The position numbers were made by a program, and so were the translations under genes. Below, in pieces: positions 40,626 to 51,477 of a stretch of 64,000 nucleotides of DNA; the first letter of the stretch is position 1, and each line of letters opens with the position of its first letter. This DNA comes from Amphibalanus amphitrite. Lineage: Eukaryota > Arthropoda > Thecostraca > Balanomorpha > Balanidae. The notes below the pieces were generated by a model. The model did no database searches and had not been told where the DNA came from. It saw only the letters and a program-made list of their open reading frames with translations. The stretch covers positions 698,501-762,500 of the forward strand of contig NW_024881668.1 in assembly GCF_019059575.1 (NCBI RefSeq). Reading direction: 5' to 3'.

Positions 40626-41820
40626 TGCACATTTGCACGTTTGACCTCATTTGACCTAGAAGATACTGACCCAGTGTCATAAAATTAACACGCAAGAGTT
40701 CTTCACCGCCCCAACCAAACTCCAAATGTCCTTTTCTAGCTTCAGTGGGAGCTGAGACCTTAGGGGGAAGGGGCGACATTCGCCCTCCCCCTTCCAGTGG
40801 CGGTCCTGATGCCCGGGAGCCGCATGGCGTTCACGACATTGTTCAGCACCACCGAGACGGTCGGGTGGATCGCATTAGGAACCTGCTGACACCATTTACA
40901 ATTTGCACTTTAGTCATCACGGAGAAGTGGCGGCTGGAAGCAGAAAAACAGGAGTATTTCGGAAGCCAACAAGATAATGATGATCCTCCTCCATCAGATG
41001 ATGACAACTATGGAAAAGGGTGCAGAGCCAAGAAATAGAGAAAGCTGGATGATTGAGCTCTACCTACACAAACAAAAGTAGGCATATTGGTAACATATTC
41101 TTACAGCAAGATTGATAGCACGAACAGCATTGCTAGCATAGCATATAAGCCTTTGGCAGCATAGCACGCATAAAACATGTGGCGTAAGCAATTAAAATTA
41201 TTTCCGTTATGGCGAGCAGCGGCTGCGGCTAATTTGTGGCGTCACCTGTCCAAATGTTCGCGGTACGCAGATCGTGCTATCATGTGGAGGGAGCTCCGTT
41301 TCCTTCTCCTGGAACCGCTTAGAGTGTTTTTACAAATGCTGGAGAAACAAACCAAATTGACAGCACTTCACTCATTCTCATGTGACGTCCATTGATCTCC
41401 AACGGTTTGAGAAGGCCTACTCAGAATGGGCAAACATGGAGCTCGAGCAGCAAACGATGATGGGTACGGACTTTATGTCATGCGATTTGCGAAGCATGTG
41501 GGCAAGAGCTGGCCGGTGTTCGAGTTGACGGCACCTTCAAGCTGTCCCGCTATCCGTCATATGACGACGACGAAAGGTGGGTGTCTGCTAGTCCGTGTAT
41601 GTGTGCATATAAAAACTAGATAGATACGAGGAGGGTGGGAGGCGTGGGGATGGTAAATCCTGAGGCCTGCGCGCTAAGGCCAGGCTGGGAGCCAATATCG
41701 CTCTGCCAAAGTGCGCCGCGTGGTCAAAGGAGACTCGCCACTAGCTGGCTGGTGCCTCAGGCGCTTGGCCTCGGGGCCGCTTCTCCCCTGTTTTTTTTTT
41801 TTGCTGAATTCTCTGAGAGA
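40626..41820. other. No gene recognised
   Basis: A short G/C hairpin (GGGGGAAGGGGCGA with its inverse, 40760-40795) resembles the subterminal hairpins of the TTAA elements. Frames at 40745-41038 and 41177-41395 are open but unlike known proteins. A run of T precedes the hAT exon. Confidence 0.3.
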
Positions 41821-42283
41821 GCGAAAGACACCGCTCAGGAGCCAGAGCCAGCAGAGCTAAAGGAAGAGGTGGCACCTGAGACAGCTGACCCAGGATGGTC
41901 TGATTCTAGTGACGACTTTACCAGCGCGGTAGGTGCATCAGCAACAGCTGACAAACCGCAACAAGATGGATGCTGAGGCTGTGGAGAAGCTGGTAGCGTT
42001 GTTCCGGACGACGGTCATGAGTCTCAATGATGGCGAGACAGAATTATGTGCTAAACGCATGATGCACAGGATCGTAAGTCTGAAGACGAGCTCTGCTGAC
42101 CGACACACTGCTTCGAACATAGCATGGAATCACCGTGACATTCTTGAGGCCTCCGAGCTCACGACAAAGGTGATCGTTGCCGTAACAGACAGCGCGGCCA
42201 ACATGACCAAAGCCTTCCGCGTGGTACTGAGCAGCGACGGAGGTGACGACAGTCATGGGACTGAGGCCGACCAGGGCGACGAG
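41821..42283 (+). pseudogene. hAT (ZBED-type) transposase exon
   Basis: An acidic N-terminal stretch (EPEPAELKEEVAPETADPGW) lies in one frame and stops at 41974. An overlapping frame runs from 41933: MDAEAVEKLVALFRTTVMSL, then HTASNIAWNHRDILE and KVIVAVTDSAANMTKAFRVV. VTD-x-AANM-KA-R is the second catalytic Asp block of ZBED-type hAT transposases. The frame stays open to a good donor (gaggtaagt, GT at 42284), so it once was a spliced exon. No later blocks (C-terminal dimerisation) are seen. Confidence 0.65.
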
Positions 42284-42299
42284 GTAAGTCACCAAAGCA

Positions 42300-43526
42300 C
42301 CTTTTTAACTCATAAGAAAGTCATACGAAACTCATAAGAAAGTCCATCACAAAGAAATACCAGAAGTGTAGGTAAGTAGTTGAACTACTAAGCATCATTG
42401 CTAGTGCTGACGTTCATCGTTCTTCATGTCTGATTAGAGCTGGGCATCCCGCTCTAATCACAGATTATTTTAAGATTTAATTAGGCGGTGATTTGTTAGA
42501 GGGAAATTTTGTTTATTAATTGTGTTACCGCCGCTGCACGCCGCCGCCACGTGCCGTCTACGACGGGGCGGCGCCCCTCCGCGTCGGGTTGCACGGCGCG
42601 GGGGCCGGGCCGGCCGCCGCTCCGGCCCAGCATTCGCTGGCCGGTCAGAGCCGAAGGCGGGTGCGTTTTCGCCCGGTGCCTTTTTCTTCCTCCGAGGGCT
42701 TTAGGAGCACACCTTCCGGTAAGCTTTACTATATTTCGAACATTTACAGATTGTCGGTATTTTAGAATGTTAGTTTCGATATTAATTTCCAGAAGTCATT
42801 CCGTTTTCGTATTGCGCCGTTCGATTGCTCTATTTTTGCCTTGTATGCTTCATTTGCAATGGCATAGGCTTATGCTCAGTGTTTTCGTTTGTCTTGTAGA
42901 ATGTCGTACGTTTTAATGTCTCTGTTTTTGTGTGAAACGTTCCTCTTTTGTGTGTTTATAGAATGTTCTGTCTTGTGTCTTTAGAAATCGCCAATAAACA
43001 TCTAAACTGATGGCGCGTATAACGGAGGCGAACGATCCAAGTCCGAGGAGGTAACAGTTTCGGAAGCTTCTTCTTCATGGTGGCGTCGGACGGCCCGGAG
43101 CTATCTGCCGCCGGAGAATCGTCTGCCGCCGAGTCTGCTGCTGCGGCGCGCTGGCCAGCGCGGCTCGGCATCATGTTGCACCAGACCGCGCCGGAGGAGT
43201 CAGCGTCTCAGGTCGCAGCGGTTTGCAGAGTTCGCAGTCTGCAATCGTGAGTCAGCCCACTGCCGGCTTCAAAGTGACTTTATGAGTCAGTATTCAGAGC
43301 GACTTAGTGAGTCATTCAAAGTGATTCAATGGTTCAGTTGCAGAGCGTTGTGTTTGCCATTGTCTTGCTGCTGCAGCATTGGAGCTCTGAAATTGTATTG
43401 AAATTGTATTGATCGTCGCGGTTGTGCATTGTGGCAATGTAAATGTCGCATAGCTGACTCATTCGTGTCAAGTGTTACATGTATGAGATTCGTTCATTAG
43501 GACAGGCATTAGTTATGTGCTAGTTG
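42300..43526. other. No gene recognised; GC-rich island
   Basis: 42530-42700 is very GC- and CpG-rich with all three frames partly open, so frames there are not evidence. 43030-43200 is a second GC patch. No splice-framed exon was supported. Confidence 0.35.
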
Positions 43527-44477
43527 TTAACCCTCGCCCATGTAGGGGGGGTTGGTGCAACCCCCCCCCCCCCTGAGGCTTTTCGGAAATAGTGCAAAAA
43601 CGGCGGCGCGCAGCGCCGCCAAATTTTGGGTACCTTATGGGGCAAACCTTGCGCATCTTTTGATAAAAAAAAATTTGACCGGGTCATGTCAGGTCACGGA
43701 GTTATGACGTCACAAAGGGAACAGCCTCCGGCCGGATTTTCACAAACTGAGTGCCAACGCCCGAGGTTTCCTGCAGGTGGTACGAACATCGGTTGATGGA
43801 TCGTGATGAAACTTCCCATGCATGTTGGGGCAAGTATTGGCTATCATATGGTATAAGAAACTTGACCGGGTCAGGTCAGGTCACGGAGCTATGACGTCAC
43901 AAGAGGAACAGCGTCCGGTACTATTTTTGAAAAGCGCCCGAACCACTATTTTGCTAATTCTTGTCACCTCAATGGGAATATGCAGCAATATTAGCTTCTA
44001 TAGGGAGCAAATGGACCTCCCAAATCCAAAAATACAATCAGATTTCAAAAATTTAAATTTTGATTTTTCGAATTTCTGCCGCCGACTGTGACCTTGCCGA
44101 CTTCCGGCGCTCCCAACGCGCCATTTTTAGAGCTAGGGAAACGAAATGCATACCAAACGATAGAGAATTGATCAAGGAACACGATAGTGAAGGTTTCAAG
44201 TCGATGTCTCCCACCGTTTTGCCGCAATCGCCGCCGAAAGTTGAAAAAAGTCTATTTTTCCGAAAATTTGACCTTTGACCGGTCAAAAGTAGGTCAAATG
44301 TTGACCTAGGACCAAAAAATATACCACCAATCGCGAGATCTCGGCGAGAGCAATCCGTTGGTCTTTTCCGCTAAGCTCTACGACACTCCGTTTTCAAACG
44401 CCAAGGGGGGGGGGTCGCACCCCCCCCCCCCCTGCATGGGCGAAGGTGGCAGATCGCCGTTTACGGGCGAGGGTTAA
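43527..44477. mobile_element. TTAA-flanked MITE, AGGTCA-rich (copy c)
   Basis: Exact TTAA on both sides with CCCTCGCCCATG and, inverted, CCCTCGCCCGTAAAC. It carries poly-G/C subterminal hairpins and the GGCGGCGCGCAGCGCCGCC palindrome (43602-43622), as in copies b and d but inverted in orientation. GGTCATGTCAGGTCACGG (43683) recurs as GGTCAGGTCAGGTCACGG at 43868. Near the right end, TTTTCCGCTAAGCTCTACG matches the right end of copy a. Confidence 0.9.
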
Positions 44478-44497
44478 GGCCTAGTTGTTCGTGCTAG

Positions 44498-44875
44498 TTG
44501 TTTCGTACCGCGCTGAGTGTGAGATCGAGGTCGACCAGACAGGATGACCTTCTTGTTTTGCCACGTGTCAAAACCGAGTCTGGCAAGCGAAGGTTTGCCT
44601 ATCGAGCCGCCAGCGCGTTCAATGCCATGCCGCGCGACATTAGGGAGACCCGCATATCGGCGTTCAGAGGGACCGTCAAGAAATACTTGTGCACGGCGCG
44701 GCGGGGAACGCACAGATATGTACAGTGGGTCTATTTAAGATCTCCAGAGCCACCACGTGGCGCTACGGTCGGGGTAGGGCGAGTCCAAATCCCGAGGGAA
44801 GTGAGGTCACCGGTCATTGTGGGGGAAGGAGGGAGGGGGAGTGACGCGGTATCACGGCGCACGGGGCGTGCGTAG
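44498..44875 (+). pseudogene. LINE ORF2 C-terminal tail
   Basis: The frame reads LLVLPRVKTESGKRRFAYRA, ASAFNAMPRDIRETRISAFR, GTVKKYLCTARR. The pattern (P-x-x-RT-x-x-GKR-F-YRAA-x-x-WN-LP-x-x-IR) is the conserved C-terminal end of CR1/Jockey-type LINE proteins; Trp is Phe here. It begins 20 bp after the TTAA element, so its upstream part is lost. Truncated. Confidence 0.6.
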
Positions 44876-45404
44876 CACCGGGAGTGGGCCGCCCAGGGCC
44901 GCCCGCCACTGCGCCGAGGCTGAGGGGAGGGGATGATGGTTGCGGGTGCGTTCACTCCGGTATGGTGGTATCCTGTTCATGTGGAACCAGCAAGAATGCG
45001 ACTGAAGGGAATCATTATCTCAAACAAACGGACAAGCGAGAGGCAGCGCCAGTTCCAGCCAAAATCTTGAACAATGATAATTGAAATCTAGGACGTATTA
45101 AAAGCATGCAACTATTCAGTCGATAGTTGCATGATGACAGTCTTAGGCTTTTCTAAAATGTTATTTGAGTTGGGTATTTTTTCATTTGGCACGTTCAGTT
45201 TTGATGAGTTTATCGGGTCGAAAAGAATCCGAAAAGAAAGAGCTAAAATGGCTCCAGAAAAATGACCAAAAAATATTTTCTTTAAAAATGAAACTAAGCT
45301 AGACATTTATAAGCGATAATTTTGACTTTTTTGAGAGGATTTTGGGGAAAGATGTTGGCGAAAGATGTCATCGTGCTTGCCTGTGTTGCAGTAAAAGAAA
45401 AGGT

Positions 45405-45525
45405 TTTGGTTCGTGTCCAGATAAAACCAGACCCGGGAGTGGGGCTCGAACTCACGACATCGCGTTCAGCTCACAGGTTACCCAACCTAAACGCTACGAG
45501 CACCTATAGCCCTGCGCAGCTTGCT
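45405..45525 (-). mobile_element. tRNA-derived SINE head (minus strand)
   Basis: On the minus strand, GCTCGTAGCG (worn box A) and GTGAGTTCGAGCCCCAC (box B, GGTTCGANNCC-like) lie about 45 bp apart, as in tRNA-derived SINEs. It does not fold into a clean cloverleaf, so it is not called a tRNA gene. Confidence 0.4.
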
Positions 45526-45597
45526 CAGTGTTTCGGCTAGAGTTCGGCCAAAGTGTCTGACGTCTGTCAATGTCACGAGGCGAAGCCCCTAGATAAA

Positions 45598-45695
45598 TGT
45601 CCGTCCCGGTAGCTCGGACGGCAGGGCGTTGGACTCCGTGTGGTGAGAGCGCACGTCCCGGTTGCAAAAGTCCGGGTTCGAAACGCGACGTGTGC
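45598..45695 (+). mobile_element. tRNA-derived SINE head (plus strand)
   Basis: GTCCCGGTAGCTCGGACGGC (box A) and AAGTCCGGGTTCGAAACGC (box B) are spaced about 65 bp, longer than in a tRNA, because about 20 bp are inserted in the anticodon region. A body of about 200 bp may follow to 45880. Confidence 0.45.
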
Positions 45696-46799
45696 TTGAC
45701 GTTTTTGAGCTCCTGACGGGTATGGTTGTGGTTGGTGGCAGGCCGCTGCCAGGCGAAGTCAGTGAGGGGATCGGCCGTGCGCGGCTATGTGCGCACGTTA
45801 AACTTTGGACTCTGAATTCTGCCATAGACCAGGAATTGCTTGATCGGAGGGTAGAGGGTAGGGTTAACGCAACAAGCTCAGCTTAGCGGGGACTCTTTCC
45901 TCATGATTCCTTTCATTCAAAAGGTTCGGGCCAAATTTATATTGAAAGAGGGGGAGCCGAACCATGTTGGTTCGGGTTGAACCCGGAATTGGACCTGCAA
46001 TTGGACACATGTCGGACACAGACACATGTCGGAATTGGACATGTGTCTTACACGCAATCATGGTCAGAGAAAACAGAGGCCAATTTCGGGTCAAATATTT
46101 TTATTAACTTATCTTATTGTTTTCTAGCTTACACGTATAATAACTTAAAGCTTTTTTTAATTGAGACTTTATGCACAAAAATGTGGCATTCGTCCGCTTT
46201 TCCTCATCTCCTCTCAGCGACTTGATTTGACCTTAAATCTTACCAGCAAAAAATAAATCACCTGCGTGATAATTATTTGCTCAAGGACGCTCTACGGAAG
46301 AAACGCCAGCCGGTCAAAAAATTGGCGAACGATACGATATTTCTAGTGCTTGAATTATATTCAATGAAAATTTCAGGAGACATAAATAATCTTAATCCTT
46401 CGGGCGCTCGGAGCATTCGCTAGCATTCCATTGCCAGCTGCATTACCAACATCATATCTGCATTACTTTGGGTTCATCATAGTTGACAGATGAACCGGCC
46501 ACAGCAAACCCATGCCTCATTATCCTTTCCTCCAAGCAGCCAAGCTAACCGGCCGCCCCGGCCCGGCCCACCACCGCGATATGGAACAACACTGGAGTGC
46601 GCCATTTGCCCGCGGCAGTGCCCAACCGCGCCGGGGCTGTTTGACAGGTCACCCGCACCGTGACCTCGCCAACCGCCCCCCCCCCCCTCGCCCACCTCCC
46701 CATCGGGCCCAGCTCGGTACTGACCTCCCCTTGAATTTGACATGGACTCGACTGAGGCTCAACGCCATCTAGTAACGTCTGGAGATCCTTACTAGATCC

Positions 46800-46988
46800 A
46801 CTGTACGCACAGGAGCTTTTATTGTGATCTTAGCACTTCCACTTTTGTTTTACATGTTTTAAATGTCTTTTACCCATATCGTGTCTTTTACCGGTTAAGT
46901 GTCCTCTGCCCATATTGTTGACGCGAGCACATGAAAAACCAGTGATTGTCTGGATGAGCTTTAAATATATTCTGATTCTGATTCTGAC
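46800..46988 (+). mobile_element. LINE/SINE 3' end with (ATTCTG)n tail
   Basis: The sequence ends GAGCTTTAAATATATTCTG followed by two more ATTCTG units. Tails of this form are typical of CR1/L2-like retroposons. The 5' limit is unclear. It sits directly upstream of the piggyBac gene. Confidence 0.45.
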
Positions 46989-47474
46989 CCCACGACCTTC
47001 AAGTGTCCGTCGACAACCACGGAGACCTTTTTTGAGCCCTGCGTCACCCACACAAGCCAAAAACTGGAAGAGCAGAGAAGGAAGTTCATGACGAGCACCA
47101 AACAGAAACTGGACAAAAAATGAACACCTCTTCATGCCGATCGGCCGCACCGAACTCCTGGCGTTTTTCGCACTAAACGTCCTGAGAGGCACTTTTCCTC
47201 TGGAGTCGGCGTCCGAACTGTTCACCGGCTCATTCGCTCCAGCTCAGTTTCGAGCGACCATGAGTTTGCCGAGGTACGTGAAACTTCTATCAAGAGTGCG
47301 GTTCGACGACAGCGGCACCAGAGCCGACCGGCGCCCTGGGGACAAGTTCTGTCTAATGAGAGAGGTGTTTATGAAGTTTGACAGCAACCTTCGGAAACAC
47401 AACAAGCCATCAGACTGTCTGACCATCGACGAGACACTCGTGTCATATCGGGGCAGATGCCCGTTCAAGGTCTA

Positions 47475-49880
47475 CAGGGTGTCCCATAAGTTCGTTCTCA
47501 CCTAAATTTTACGTTTATAGGCTCTCTTGCTTAAAGGCACGCTGAAATTGGTTCGTAACTGAGCTTACGTGGTTGCCATGGCTGGTAGCAATATGCTCCA
47601 CAGTAACTAATTTCTGTAGACAAAATAGTTTTTGCTAGAGAGCCCGCTTCCTACAGAGACGGGTAACGCCGCAACATTAAGGTCTCCGATACGGGTACGT
47701 CTCGGTATTTAGTCAGCACGTGAACATTCTCGACGATTGAGGGTGATTGAGGCCTACCAGTCTGTAGCCAATGTCCATCGCTAACTGGACGCACAGTTAG
47801 CAAGTGACGCCGATGATTTGTCGGGAGTCAATCACTGCAAGTTTATTCTCTTTCCAGTCAGCCCTCAGGAGTGAGTCATGTGGCCAAAACTGTGTGGCGC
47901 CAAAGTGGCCATCAAAAAGGTCAAAGGGCTAGAAAGTTGGTAAGCAGACTTTTCAGGATGGATTACCAGCTGTCTAAGAGTATTCTTTCGGGGTACATAA
48001 CTCAACGGTACTTAACCCTCGCCCTGGCAGGGCATTTTTCATAACACGGCCTGGCAGGGGGAGGGGTCGATGCGACCCCCCCCCCCCCTCGCGATTGGCT
48101 CCTATGGCACCTAGAAACACCAAATTTAGTAGGTAGGTGGGCCCCCTGGAGTTCTCGCCCCTGTGCAAATTTGGTTGCTCTAGGTCAATATTTAGGGGGG
48201 TTTTGGGGGGTATAAATGTAAAAATTTCGCTAAAAACGGGTCAAAAGTTTTTCGCTTATAACTTTTGATCTAATTAAGATAGAGCAAAAAGAAAAGCACC
48301 AGTGAACTCAGCACGTCAAGGCGCGTCGAATGATATACTTTTTAGCGTGCTTAAGTGTACTTAAAGTTTTTCTTAAATTTTAAGTAAACTTAAAATTATA
48401 AATTAAGTTCAAGTTAACCAAATTGCATCATATCGCATATCATTCGATTCGGCTGATCACCAGGAACACAATGATACCATTTTTTAAGCTCTAGCGTCAT
48501 TATGTGCCAAGTTATTGGCAAAAACGTCATTTGACCTCAGTTGACCTCATTTGACCTGACCCATGGATAAGTACACCAAACAACGAAGCACCAAGTGACC
48601 TGCTGTTATTTACTATGGATTTAAAGCACAAAAGTGATAGAAAGAAGTAGATATCTCCAGTATTTTCGGAATTTAGTATTTTCCCATAGGCTTAACATTA
48701 CGACGTAATGACCTCTAACTGACCTCAGGTCAGTGACCTCAAAAAACCCGAACTATATGTTATACAACTCGGTGAACTTAGCACATCCTGAAAGTTTGAA
48801 GGAAATCAGTCCAAAACTGTGAGTTGGACAGGTGCAAAAAGAAAATTGAAATTTGACCATGACCTTGTACCGGTTTTTCTAACCTGGTGACCTGACCCAA
48901 GGTCACCCGGACCTGAAATTTTCAGGTCATATGTAAAAAGGTTGCCCCATAGGCTGTGCCAAATTTGGCGGCGCTGCGCGCCGCCGTTTTTACGCTATCT
49001 TCGAAAAACCCTAGGAGGGGGGGGGGGGGTCGCATCGACCCCTCCCCCTGCCAGGGCGAGGGTTAAGCTTTGCTTACCGGAGGGCTCAAAACAGTCAAAA
49101 ATGTCTTAAAATGGCCAAACATGAGTTTCGTTATACCTGAGGCTAAAAAACTAGAGGGCTGAGGACGTCAATCAGGTCATCTGGACTAACTAGTCCACGT
49201 TCGAGATGAAACACCCGTCCAAACCCGAAAACAACCCCATAAGGGCGAAGGAGGAGGCCTCCGTTCCGTCCCGTTATGTTCCTATGCAAAAGGACAGGGT
49301 CACTGTATTGTGGGGTTATAGGCGTCCAGACGCTGACCAGGTTCCGCTTGGTACTCCAGAAACAGTTTTGGGAAGCAGAATGCTTTCCCAAGAACATCTA
49401 GGAGGAGTTTCAGCCTTCAAGCTGAGCTCGAACCGCGAGTATGAACACATTTATAGAGGAGAAAATGGCATCCGGAAGGTCGTAGGCCCAGCTTCAGGCA
49501 AGACAGTGCATCAGTGCACAGGTCAAGCAAAGCTTAAAAGCAGTGCAAGGTGACTGCGACAGGCGTTTGTGGCAAGATCACATGCCAGGCAACTCATCGG
49601 ATCAAAATTTCATAAAAATTCGTTGGTTATACTGAACTTGAGGCTCGTCGAAGCGAAGTGCTGTTCCAGCCTCGAGGAGCTCACGGCGCACGTCAATTCA
49701 GTCTGGGCTAACTTCAAGCCTGCTAAGCAGCCAAACCTGCCAGTTGGCATGCCGCAGCATGTATTCATGTGTTTGCCTATTAACTGGGGAGCACAATGAG
49801 GGGTCATAAATATATCAAAACGCAATGTACTCTGTTTCACATGCAAATATAATGTGAGAACGAACTTATGGGACACCCTG
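47475..49880. mobile_element. Tc1/mariner element inside the piggyBac gene
   Basis: Termini CAGGGTGTCCCATAAGTTCG form an inverted repeat of at least 27 bp. TA flanks both sides (47473-47474, 49881-49882). Removing it and one TA restores the piggyBac reading between FKVY and MPTK. A worn transposase C-terminus, SSLEELTAHVNSVWANF and MPQHVFMCL, lies at 49640-49800. About 1.35 kb without the nested MITE. Shares the CAGGGTGT start with the DD37D mariner at 32.7 kb. Confidence 0.95.
48012..49066. mobile_element. TTAA-flanked MITE, AGGTCA-rich (copy d)
   Basis: TTAA on both sides. Termini CCCTCGCCCTGGCAGGG are identical at both ends. A second inverted pair (GGCAGGGGGAGGGGTCGATG on the left) follows 34 bp inside the left end and abuts the right end. 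AATTTGGCGGCGCTGCGCGC (48962) equals the subterminal module of copy b. The interior holds TGACCTCAGTTGACCTCATT (48533) and many more TGACCT words. Nested in the mariner. Confidence 0.95.
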
Positions 49881-50937
49881 TATATGCCGACGAAGCCTGG
49901 AAAGTACGGCATGTTTGTGCGATCGGTGGCCGACGCCAGAAATAGATATATCTGGAAGCTGTGGCCCTACTCGGGGAAACCTCAGCCACCCGAGACGTCT
50001 CCTCCAGGTGTCGTAATGGAGTCTGTGCCGCATCCGGTGCACTATCTGGTCGAATAAGTGAAGAACACGGGGAAGAACATCACCATGGACAGGTAAGATG
50101 GCAAATTCAATAGTTACTAAATTATTCGACTTTTCGTAAAAATGTTTCATCAACAATGATTGTCAGAAAATGTAATATTTAGATAAATTTTGACACAAAA
50201 CGTGCGATGAATATAACGGTATAAATGTGTCCGATCGTAAGCAAAACGCCCATGAAGTGTTGATATAGTTATGAAGGAAAATGACCAAAACAGTGTTATT
50301 GCATGAAGGATGTGCTTTATTGAAGATTTCTGACAGTTTTTGTTACTTTTGCTTACAGGTATTTCACGTCCATCCCCCTGGTCGAGGAGTTAAGAGACCA
50401 GAAGCGGCTGTCTTCTGTCGGCACACTGAACCGGAATAAGCGGCTCCTTCCCAAGGAGATGACGGACCCAACAGGTCGGGAGGCTGGAAGCAACAAGATA
50501 GCTTCCGGAACGGGGTGCAGCTGGCCTCCCACTGCCCCAAGCCGGGGAAGGTAATGCTGGTCGCCTACAACCCAGCACAAGATGCCAAAGGTCGACCAGA
50601 TCAGCGGAAAGCCGGAAATTGTGCTATTCTTTAATAGCACAAAGGGGGAGTGGACGTATGTGACAATATCATCGCTCACTATACGTGTGGCGCAGCAGTC
50701 CGCCGCTGGCCCACGCGGATGCTGTTTTTTATGCTGTCTGTGGCGTGCCTGAACGCTCATCAGCTGTTCACCATGCGTCATCCGGACAGCGATGCCGCCG
50801 ATACGCGGCGTGGTGGACGAGTGCGATTTGTGCGGGCGTTGGGTGACCAGATGATGGCGGAGCAGACGGAGCGCCGGGCCCTGCCCTGGAGCGCCCCCCC
50901 CCCCCCCCTGTTGTCGTGCGACAACAGCTGCTGTCCC

Positions 50938-51130
50938 TAGCAGAGGGCAAGAAAGCTGCGCTTATGATAACTCTTCTGCTCCTGCCAAAAGACAGCACTG
51001 TATGCCTCACCATGGACCTCTGGAGCAGCCGGACACTTGTCGCCTTCTTGGACATGACGGCCCACTTTGTGGCCCTGGAGCCAGAAACCAAACTGGGGGC
51101 GCACCTGCTGGTCTTCAAGTTAGCAATGTG
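50938..51130 (+). pseudogene. hAT (ZBED-type) transposase fragment
   Basis: The frame reads STVCLTMDLWSSRTLVAFLD then MTAHFVALEP and LGAHLLVFK. LT-D-WSSR is the first catalytic Asp block of ZBED-type hAT transposases. About 70 residues, directly joined to the 3' end of the piggyBac gene. The second-Asp block of this type occurs at 42.2 kb, in a different place. Confidence 0.7.
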
Positions 51131-51475
51131 CACTGTTTCTTATTTCACATTTCAAGTATGTAATTCAAAATGGTAATTATGTAAAAATGATGGGTGTTTC
51201 AATTAAAAGGTTGAAAGTTGAGGATTTGTGATACACATTTAATCTGCCTTTCATTCTTTCATAATTTCAAATTATAAATATATCATAAGGCCTTAGCTAC
51301 CACTTTCAGGAAAGGTCAGTCCTACAAAACCTCTTTTAGCAGGTGTCTGTGTGTGGCCATTGACTTGTGCGCTGATGCTGAAGTTTGCAAAATGCAAAAT
51401 GGCAGCTACTTACAGGTGCCATTTAGGGACAAACCTGACTGTGCAGCAGACTATCCACAAGAGTCAGAAGACTAA
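51131..51475. other. No gene recognised
   Basis: AT-rich; no coding pattern, splice-framed exon or repeat end seen. Confidence 0.4.
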
Positions 51476-51477
51476 TT

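Larger units (their letters stand above)
46989..50937 (+). pseudogene. piggyBac transposase gene, split by a mariner
   Basis: Parts in order: FFEPCVTHTSQKLEEQRRKF (46990-47120); MPIGRTELLAFFALNVLRGT, SLPRYVKLLSRVRFDD and SDCLTIDETLVSYRGRCPFK (first Asp) to 47474; after the mariner, MPTKPGKYGMFVRSVADARN, YIWKLWPYSGKP and NITMD (second Asp). Then an intron 50093-50358 (gtaaga...ttacag) that rejoins DR-YFTS, NKRLLPKEMTDPTGRE, KPEIVLFFNSTKG, and in another frame GVDVCDNIIAHYTC (third Asp) and RRWPTRMLFFMLSVACLNAH. The N-terminus is missing; a stop lies at 50056 and there are at least two frame changes. All three catalytic Asp are still visible. The 19.4-kb copy is a related but separate family member. 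Confidence 0.9.

Noticed and set aside
42522-42704. Overlapping plus-strand frames in a CpG-rich block
   Set aside because: All three frames are open owing to composition; no motif or splice phase supports one.
45598-45695. A tRNA gene
   Set aside because: About 20 extra bp in the anticodon region and poor stem pairing; a SINE head or pseudogene fits better.
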